Assembly: GCA_963573305.1 (NCBI GenBank)
Contig: OY754328.1
Coordinates: 40,477,822 to 40,541,821, forward strand
Origin: Pyrrhosoma nymphula
Taxonomy: Eukaryota; Arthropoda; Insecta; Odonata; Coenagrionidae
DNA: 64,000 nt
Direction: 5' to 3'
Shown here piece by piece: positions 57,308 to 64,000 of this stretch. Position numbers and translations under genes: made by a program. The notes under the pieces are model-generated. The model saw nothing but the letters and a program-made list of their open reading frames with translations. It did no database searches and was not told the DNA's origin. Each line of letters begins with the position of its first letter. Position 1 is the first letter of the stretch.

Positions 57308-59900
57308 CAGTAAAACCTCTTTATATCGAAATGGAAGGACCAACATTTATGACATTTTGATAAGTGGAGGTTCACTATAAAGAGGTTTTAGTGGGATGAA
57401 CATAATTTCTTCCTAATGGCCCTTTAAATCAATGAAATTGCTGCTGTATTTTAATCACTATATTTGTACATTTTTAAATACACATATGTACTTCTGATAG
57501 TTTTATGAGTGTAGTTACTAAAAGGAACAATACTTCAAGTAGTTTTTGCTGAAAAAATTAGTGATATGTTTTTCTTTCATTTTTTTTTAAATTATTTCAA
57601 ATTATAATTTCTATCTTATTTAATAAAGTCGTGTTCTCACTGTGGCAGTCCTCCATATTTAAAAAAATCTTTCCATGACTTCCAAAGCTTCCTGAACCTC
57701 TTTTCTTGTTGGAGCGGAAACTAATTCCTCATCATCATCTTCTTCTTCTTCCACATATGTAATTGGTTGCTGGTGACACCCCTCCCAATTTCTGCCTCCA
57801 CCTCTCCCATCGTCTCCCCACATTTGGGGCACATGTAAGCAAATCATCATCAGCATTCACCAAGTCATTAAACGGCAATTGCACATTTTTTTCTTTTATT
57901 TATTTCATGCCATTCTGCTGGCTCATCCTCAAGTTGATCCAGGGGATGCAATCTGCTGGTGGTGTTTGGTGGAAAATACACTATTTTTATGTTTCGTAAA
58001 CCAATCCCCTCAGTTTTATATGCCACACACTGGTCAATGAGGAGTACTATTTTCTGGTTGCTCACCCCCATCTTCAAGTCTAACATGCTCAAACACTCGC
58101 AGAATAAAGGTGATGCCATCCATGAGTTTTTGGAGTTTCTCTATAAGCAAGGAAGTTTTTGAATATTTTAAAAGCATCTAGGCTTTCTATATTTGCCAAT
58201 GATAAGTGGCTCCAATTTCTCAGAGCCATTAGAATTAGCACAGAATAGCACTGTGAATCTTTCTTTCCTTTTTTTCCTCCATGGCAAGGTTGGCCTCTAA
58301 CTGAAAGAGTTCTGTCAGGAAGCAAGTTATAAAAAAACCTGCCTCATCAGCATTGAAATTGTCACATTGTTCATACCCCACTAAAATTGTTTGCAGAGTT
58401 TTTTTTCCAATCTTCTACCACTGTGTCACTTACAGATGCTTCTTCCCCACACATTTTCAAAGTTTTTAGATTCCTCCGGTCTTTAAATTTCTGCAACCAT
58501 CCATTTGATGCCTGAAAATGTTCTATTCCCATTGTTAAGGCTATTTACCTTGCCGTCATTTGTAGAATAGGTCCAGAAATGGGAATATATTTCTTGCCCT
58601 AGCTTCCATCAACCAGTCAAATACGCGTTTATCTAATTGCTTACTTTTCACTGCTCGAGATTTCTTATCTGTGCAGCCTCTACGTGCAGCTTCTTCAGTT
58701 TCTTTACGTTTTTTTAAAATGGATGTCAGGGTGGATGGTGGTATTCCAAAGGTTTCAGCTATGTCTATCTTCCGCTTCCCCTCATCAACGGCTTGGAATA
58801 TTGCTAATTAACTCTGTCTTCAGCAGCCGCCTTTTTCTGGGATTTGTCAAGTCCATTTTAGGCCTAAAATAAATCAGGTCATTTACGCTGTTTTCTTTCT
58901 TATTATCACAGTTTTGAAAATGCGATTGGAAATAACCAATGAGAAATGCCAATATTTATGCACAGAAAAATATCAGAAATAGACAATAGGTAAGCTCATT
59001 CGTAATACGGTTATTGAACAATAAATGGCACTCACATGATAGAAAGGCAATTAAGCGTCGATTATAAATAGTTTGTAGGTGGTTTAATCAAAATGAAACT
59101 ATTCAAATTACAATTAACGTAGATTGAGCTCCGAACTGCAACCTCGAACTTCGGTGAATCAGCAAAGGGATAAACCGGCGAGAGAGATAAGTTACGTGAA
59201 TGGGATATTTCATTGTCCAACTTCTTATCAAACACTAAATTACGCCTCAAATAACGAATAATGCTGCGTGTGGATTGATAGTATGAATTGCTACAAAGTG
59301 GTCGTCTCGATCATGGAAGTTAGAATTCGCGGCATGAATAGTCAGATAAAACAAACAAATGCCGCGATGCGCACGTAAAAGGGCGCAAATGCGACCAAGC
59401 GGTAATCATTTTGAATACTGGTCATCTTCGTAACTAAAACGAGATTTTTAATAATAAAGTGAAGTAATATCTGGTAAAAAAAATCTCTTTAAATTATCAA
59501 TTGAACGCTAAGCTATTTAAAGTATTCAGATGTAGTTACATTCGCGGCTGATAATTACTCTTGTATGTTGTGAATGAATTCACATGAATGATACTCATCG
59601 GAAAGTTGTAAGAAGTTGTTATTACAACGTTCGTAAGTTGTAACCTTTCCAAGGAATATGAGATAAGAAGTGTGGGAGTAAGGCGAACAATTGCCACTGA
59701 ATATTTCGTTCCATAGAGGTAGTTGCGCAGTCAGGGGAGTGTTGTCTCAATATGAACTACAGAGGTTTTTCGAAATTAGAGAGGTACGATAGGAAGAGGT
59801 TTACCTATATGGTTGCATACAAATTTGGCGGGACCTAGAAGATAATACGATAACTGGAGATTTATGATAGGAAGAGGTTCACTAGGTAGAGGTTTTATTG
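57308..59900 (-). mobile_element. pogo/Tigger element, 2.6 kb, degraded full-length-type transposase
   Basis: TA-flanked, with ends cagtaaaacctctttatatc and (minus) caataaaacctctacctagt. Minus-strand pieces in order: CENP-B-type HTH (FQASNGWLQKFKDRRN, about 58520-58470), catalytic start (NFNADEAGFF, about 58360-58330), KKERFTVLFCANSNGSEKLE PLIIGK at about 58275-58195, and LIDQCVAYKT..NIKIVYFPPNTTSRLH at 58050-57955, with PPNTTS typical of the pogo DDE/D. Asn usually follows the second Asp (DNC/DNA); here it is DQC. Frameshifts make it inactive. It lies 37 bp after exon 12. Confidence 0.92.
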
Positions 59901-59966
59901 TATGAGGTTAGCAGTATATTCTTCCATGTTTGATGCTGTTTCTACTTAGTTTTAGTGTAGACTTAG

Positions 59967-62090
59967 GGTTCGTGCATAAACTACGTTACAATTTTCCATG
60001 ATTTTTTACCCCCTCCTCCCTCTTCGTTGACAACTGTAGTATTTTTCCCAACCCACCCACAACATGTGACGTTTCCCCCACCGACATGTAACGTTGTCCC
60101 TACAAATTACACTTTCAATTAAAAAATATTTTCTCAGTTATTGAGTGAGTTAATTTTTAGGGATAGGTTGAAATAAGACAAAGTAGCTGAACTAGATATA
60201 ATAGAACTATCTAATTTTGATTGAAACAAGTAATATTAATTTTGAAATTCTATAAATCAACTGTGAATCACGGCACAAGATGCTGTGCTCATTTACTTTA
60301 AGTTCTCTCCCCTACCCACATTTCTGACTGCTGCCTTGAAAAGTGTTGTCACGAGGTCGCTATTTAACCCGCGAGAAGTTTAAAATATAAGCAATTTGAT
60401 GGTATGAAGACTTGCAACATTGTAGAGGCAATGGTTTAGGTAATACATTGATAGAGACCTGCAAAATGTGGGGTTATTTTATAGCCAAAAGTGGTGTAAA
60501 TGTTTGCAAAAGCGGTGTTATTTTGTCCTGAAATCAGTGTTATTTTCACAGAAAAATATTTGGTGTGAATTAAGTGCCCTCCTCCCAGCACCATTGATTA
60601 GGGAAAATTAAACAATGAATACCATGCTATATTCACATTTTATATTTTTGTACATTTCACATACCTTACCAATTTACATTAAGAGCCAAATTACAGTTTA
60701 ATGTCGGTTATTTTCAAATGAAAAAAATTGACAGTGTGGCCAAAATTTCTTCTTTTAGATTTGGTCTCCTATTTGTTAGCACAGTGTTGTAGGAGGAAAG
60801 AAATCTCTCAGAGTCCACATTTTCACAGGGAGTCCAAAATCGCTTCAAGGCACTTTAATGCAAATGATGGTTCAAACAATTTCTTACCTGATGGATTGCT
60901 GTCATTATATCCACTGCACCCTGGAAATTTTGTTGCTGTAATATTAGATGTAATTCCCCAAACCCCAACATCAACTTTTCCGTCTCAATTGACTCAAGGT
61001 CATGAACTTTTTTCAATTTCATGAATAAGTCTGGGCTCACCTCCATTGTGAGAACTACTTGACGGTCAAAAACTGTTTTCAAATCTTACTCTGCTTGGGT
61101 CTTCTACTACAAGAGAACAAAGTTTTATTGATGCCATCTGCACTAGTATCAACTTTACAGCTTCTGCTTTAGAAGTTGTCATACCTTACAAGGAATTAGT
61201 AGTTTTCTAAAAGAAATAACACTCTTAATATTATTATGGATGCTTGCCATTTTATTCCACTGCCTCCGACAGAATTTTTTTCATTATTAGCCTTTTTTTT
61301 CACTCAAAAAGCATTTTTCACTCAAAATGTGTTTCGTGCAACTGTTACTTTTCCACGAGACATTTGTGTTGCAAAAAAGACAGAATTGTTTTGTCATCAG
61401 CACAATATAATCCATGTTGTCGAAATTCTGCCTCATGCTGCCTTCACTGTCTAATTCGGCGTACTGAGTTTTGGTGAATGTGATACAATTGTCACAAAAG
61501 AAAATCACTATGCTGATGCCATGACTCGCGCCCCTTGAAATTAGGCAACCACCCTTCGCTTCCCGTAACTTCCATAATTTTCATTGTATTGGGTAAGGTT
61601 CCCACTTGCGTAAGTACATATTAACGTTAGTCGAGGCTTACGTATTTCGGAAACTACCTATATAGCAAAATTTTGGCATGCATTTTTCACTCCTTTTGTT
61701 CAAGTTCACAAAATTTGATTGATGAATAATAACAGAGTAACATTTCTACATAAGTTGTACCGGGAAGGCCGTTTCCAAATATGTACTGATTAACTAAATG
61801 TTTACAGTCGCAAGTTAAATGACAGAGACGGCCAAAATGAGGACATTCACGTTGGAGATGTTGAAACATCCCTATAAATTGAGTTAAAGTAGACGCTTGG
61901 GGTGTATGAAACACCCCACGCGCCCTTCCTCATTTTTAAACTCTGTAGTATTGTCAACGCGATGTTGACAAGTACTTTGATTAACCCCTCCCCCTTGTTA
62001 CCCACCGTATGTTTTTAGGCAACCTCCTCCTTCCCCCCCCTAAGTTAGTAACGTCGTTTATGCATGACCCCTTATCAATTTTGTAACCCC
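59967..62090. mobile_element. Inverted-repeat element with gggtNNtgcataaacNacgttac ends, hosting a hAT copy
   Basis: gggttcgtgcataaactacg at 59967 and, inverted at about 62090, ggggtcatgcataaacgacg, both continuing to ttac and both flanked by TTA. Both subterminal regions are pyrimidine-rich on one strand. The hAT copy beginning at 60452 is nested inside. No transposase was seen. Confidence 0.7.
60452..61870 (-). mobile_element. hAT-like element, longer copy with BED-finger-like frame, one end lost
   Basis: The left end tagagacctgcaaaatgtgg matches the right end (inverted) of 48688-49632, and long stretches align in reverse orientation up to about 61870, where homology fades. Internal minus-strand frames absent from the short copy include 61508-61287 with QFCLFCNTNVSWKSNSCTKH ILSEK, a C-x2-C..H BED/CGGBP1-like finger, and 61082-60855 of unknown type. 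Confidence 0.65.
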
Positions 62091-62840
62091 CAACTTCGTC
62101 TCCTTTTATGTTACCTTCGTATATTATTATTTAAGTTATTATATAAACAACATGCAGAAAAACATTTATAGTTGCTTAATATTTATATCTTTAATTTTAT
62201 AATAATTGATTGGGCCCAATTTACAAGTGAACAACTTTTCCAATTTATATAATTAATTAACGACTCAAATGAATGTTACAATTTTTCATTCTCAAGGGTT
62301 TGACTTTTAACCTTGTAAATTAAACCCACAAGACGACAAATGTTTATAATGGCACTTATCGTGATCCTTTCGCTATCGTCGCAAATCCTTCCTCTCGGCT
62401 TCTTTCAGCTTTCCTTTCTTTCAGCTCATTTAACACTTCCCGTCACTTTTTGACAAACCGGCCCCTTTTTCACACTTTTATTCCCTGTATTTCTTCTTCT
62501 TTTCGCCTTTTTACCAACCGAACTCTTTTTCTGCTTCTACCATCTCCCTCTCACACTTCGCGTCTATATTATTCCCCGCGCGTCACTAGTTACGATCTCT
62601 TTGTTTCCTTGTCTTTTGTGTATTTTCGCCCTAACTACCTATTGTTACTTATTTACTGCGCGATATGTTACAATTTCTTCATCACAAAATTATCTTCTCA
62701 AGAAGTGCATCTTCAATTCCAAATTTAGGGTAATCACTGCACCTTTGTTTGTTCCATCACCACTGATTCTGCTTCCCTAATAGCAAAATTCTTCCTTACT
62801 CACTTCCAAACATTTTTACACTTCCAGCTTTAGTGGTCAA
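62091..62840. other. AT- and pyrimidine-rich stretch, nothing recognised
   Basis: No motif with support. The cttc-rich tract at 62440-62530 is low complexity. Confidence 0.4.
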
Positions 62841-62841
62841 T

Positions 62842-62986
62842 AGCATGCCCTCTCCTCTCAAAACCTCCTCCATCCATCTCTTCTGCCTTCTCCGAACCTC
62901 TGCCACAAGGAGAGGAAGCTTGTGGCAAAGGTTCGGAGAAGGCAGAAGAGATGGATGGAGGAGGTTTTGAGAGGAGAGGGCATGCT
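62842..62986. repeat. Near-perfect hairpin, 68-bp arms, 9-bp loop, in a LINE tail
   Basis: Left arm 62842-62909 and right arm 62919-62986 are reverse complements with one mismatch (g/a), spaced by gagaggaag. Confidence 0.97.
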
Positions 62987-63180
62987 GAAGAGAGTGATAG
63001 AGGGGAGAACACTGGGGAAGCGTGGGAGAGGTAGGAGGAGGATAGGAATTCTGGACGAAATAAGAGGAGGTAGAAGATATGAAGAATTGATGAGGGATCT
63101 AATAACGGGCCATCCTTAGGAGGGAAAGCGAGACAATTTCTATTAGGTTGGGATACAAAATGGGGACTGTCCAAGAACCT
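62919..63180 (+). mobile_element. LINE 3' fragment (RTE/CR1-like C-terminus)
   Basis: The frame from 62922 encodes RRRQKRWMEEVLRGEGMLKR then GKRGRGRRRIGILDEIRGGR, the basic GRGR.R.. C-terminal tail of RT from many arthropod LINEs, seen also at 6306-6480 and 21050. Its 5' part forms one arm of the hairpin 62842-62986. Confidence 0.75.
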
Positions 63181-63350
63181 ACCTATCAGCTGGTAGAATA
63201 CTTGAATGAAATGAAATCATGATAACTTGCTGTTCTATATGTCTTCCTTAAACTAGTATTTTTTTTTTACTTTGCAGTTCATCATTATCATCAGATCACT
63301 TCTCTTCTTGACAAAAAGTGCTGTCACCAGCAATGCATAGCATGCTTATT

Positions 63351-63425
63351 TTTTCCTTCATCTTCACGTATTTCTGTTTTGATTTTTCCTTCATCTTCAC
63401 GTATTTCTGTTTTGATTTTTCCTTC
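63351..63425 (+). repeat. 32-bp minisatellite, 2.3 copies
   Basis: The unit ttttccttcatcttcacgta..ttctgttttga is repeated at 63351, 63383 and partly 63415. The first two units are identical. Confidence 0.95.
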
Positions 63426-63489
63426 ATTTCATAATTTTTTTTATTTTCAATGTAAACATTGAAGATAATAAGTGACAAAGCTCTTCCTT

Positions 63490-64000
63490 TCCTCACTTTG
63501 GCTTAGTCCGCATTGTATCTGAATGTTGTTCACTGTAAACTTTTTTAAACAGCTTGTAATATATTCTTTTGCCAGTAAATGACCCTCCTAATATGATGAG
63601 GACTCTTGATAATGATTGCCCGAATCCTAAATTTTATCGAAAAAATGTCTAATTCGAATCTCTTTTTTATCAAATCTTTAATTTAAAATCTTGAATCAGA
63701 ATCCTATTTCCACCAAATTTAGAATCCCAGTTTTCATTATTAATTCCTAGCTTAAATGAATCAAGTAGATATCAAAGACAGCATTACTTGATGAGAAGAC
63801 ACAATGGTTTTCTAATTGATATTAGGAAATATGTGTGGCATGGTTTTTAAATCTCATGATGTTCCACATTATATGTTTCAATGGATAACGTAAGTTAAGT
63901 TGGCTTGCTACATTAGTCACGATATGCAGGGTAATTAAACAAAAATCTTATCTTGCTGTAAGTAATGGAGCAAAGCAAATGATAAATTCTAAACCATTAC
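63490..64000. other. Window end, nothing recognised
   Basis: No coding exon for the Tudor gene and no repeat end was found here. Confidence 0.4.

Noticed and set aside
62450..62728. 92-codon plus-strand frame (Phe/Leu/Ser rich)
   Set aside because: Low-complexity pyrimidine-rich DNA gives such frames by composition. No domain and no splice support.
1..64000. CRISPR arrays, bacterial operons, LTR retrotransposons or viral genes
   Set aside because: No regularly spaced direct repeats, no ribosome-binding-site-driven gene clusters, no paired LTRs with gag-pol motifs and no recognisable viral genes were seen.

Overview
The window looks like an arthropod nuclear genome, probably an insect (order not determinable here). 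It is AT-rich, genes have long introns, and transposon debris is very dense: jockey-like and RTE-like LINEs, piggyBac, pogo/Tigger, hAT, Tc1 and Harbinger-like elements. I see no prokaryotic features and no complete single-exon host gene.

One host gene is supported. Twelve plus-strand exons between 3321 and 57270 all have AG/GT borders and join in compatible phase. They encode about 730 residues of a multi-Tudor protein most like TDRD7 (fly tapas), a germ-granule/piRNA-pathway scaffold. The 5' end (LOTUS domains) and the 3' end lie outside the window or were not found. Two exons carry in-frame coding minisatellites in the linkers between Tudor domains: 9 residues x 4.4 in exon 3 and 7 residues x 6 in exon 11.

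Layout. 1-3320: degraded LINEs in opposite orientation. 3321-15503: intron 1, packed with a SINE-like tRNA relic, two pogo/Tigger elements, an RTE-like RT tail and a nested block (Tigger > piggyBac > several LINEs > TTAA MITE). 15504-22950: exons 2-5, with tandem non-coding repeats, a hAT MITE with a perfect 8-bp target duplication, and a LINE RT fragment. 23076-29700: a run of TA-flanked pogo/Tigger derivatives and a THAP-like fragment. 30744-39027: exons 6-9, with a 2.8-kb Tc1-like element bearing about 260-bp inverted ends. 39119-42334: a jockey-like LINE whose EN-RT frame is open for about 966 codons. 42336-46587: MITE and exons 10-11. 46588-57175: intron 11, with two hAT/Harbinger-type insertions, a piggyBac remnant and a dispersed repeat. 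57176-57270: exon 12. 57308-64000: Tigger with a degraded transposase, a nested hAT element, a 68-bp-arm hairpin in a LINE tail and a small minisatellite.

The most interesting signals beyond the host gene are two minus-strand matches to the minimal hammerhead ribozyme core known from Penelope-like elements, near 4704-4737 and 31560-31592. Also notable are several insertions whose in-silico removal restores an open frame or an older repeat, which gives the order of events.
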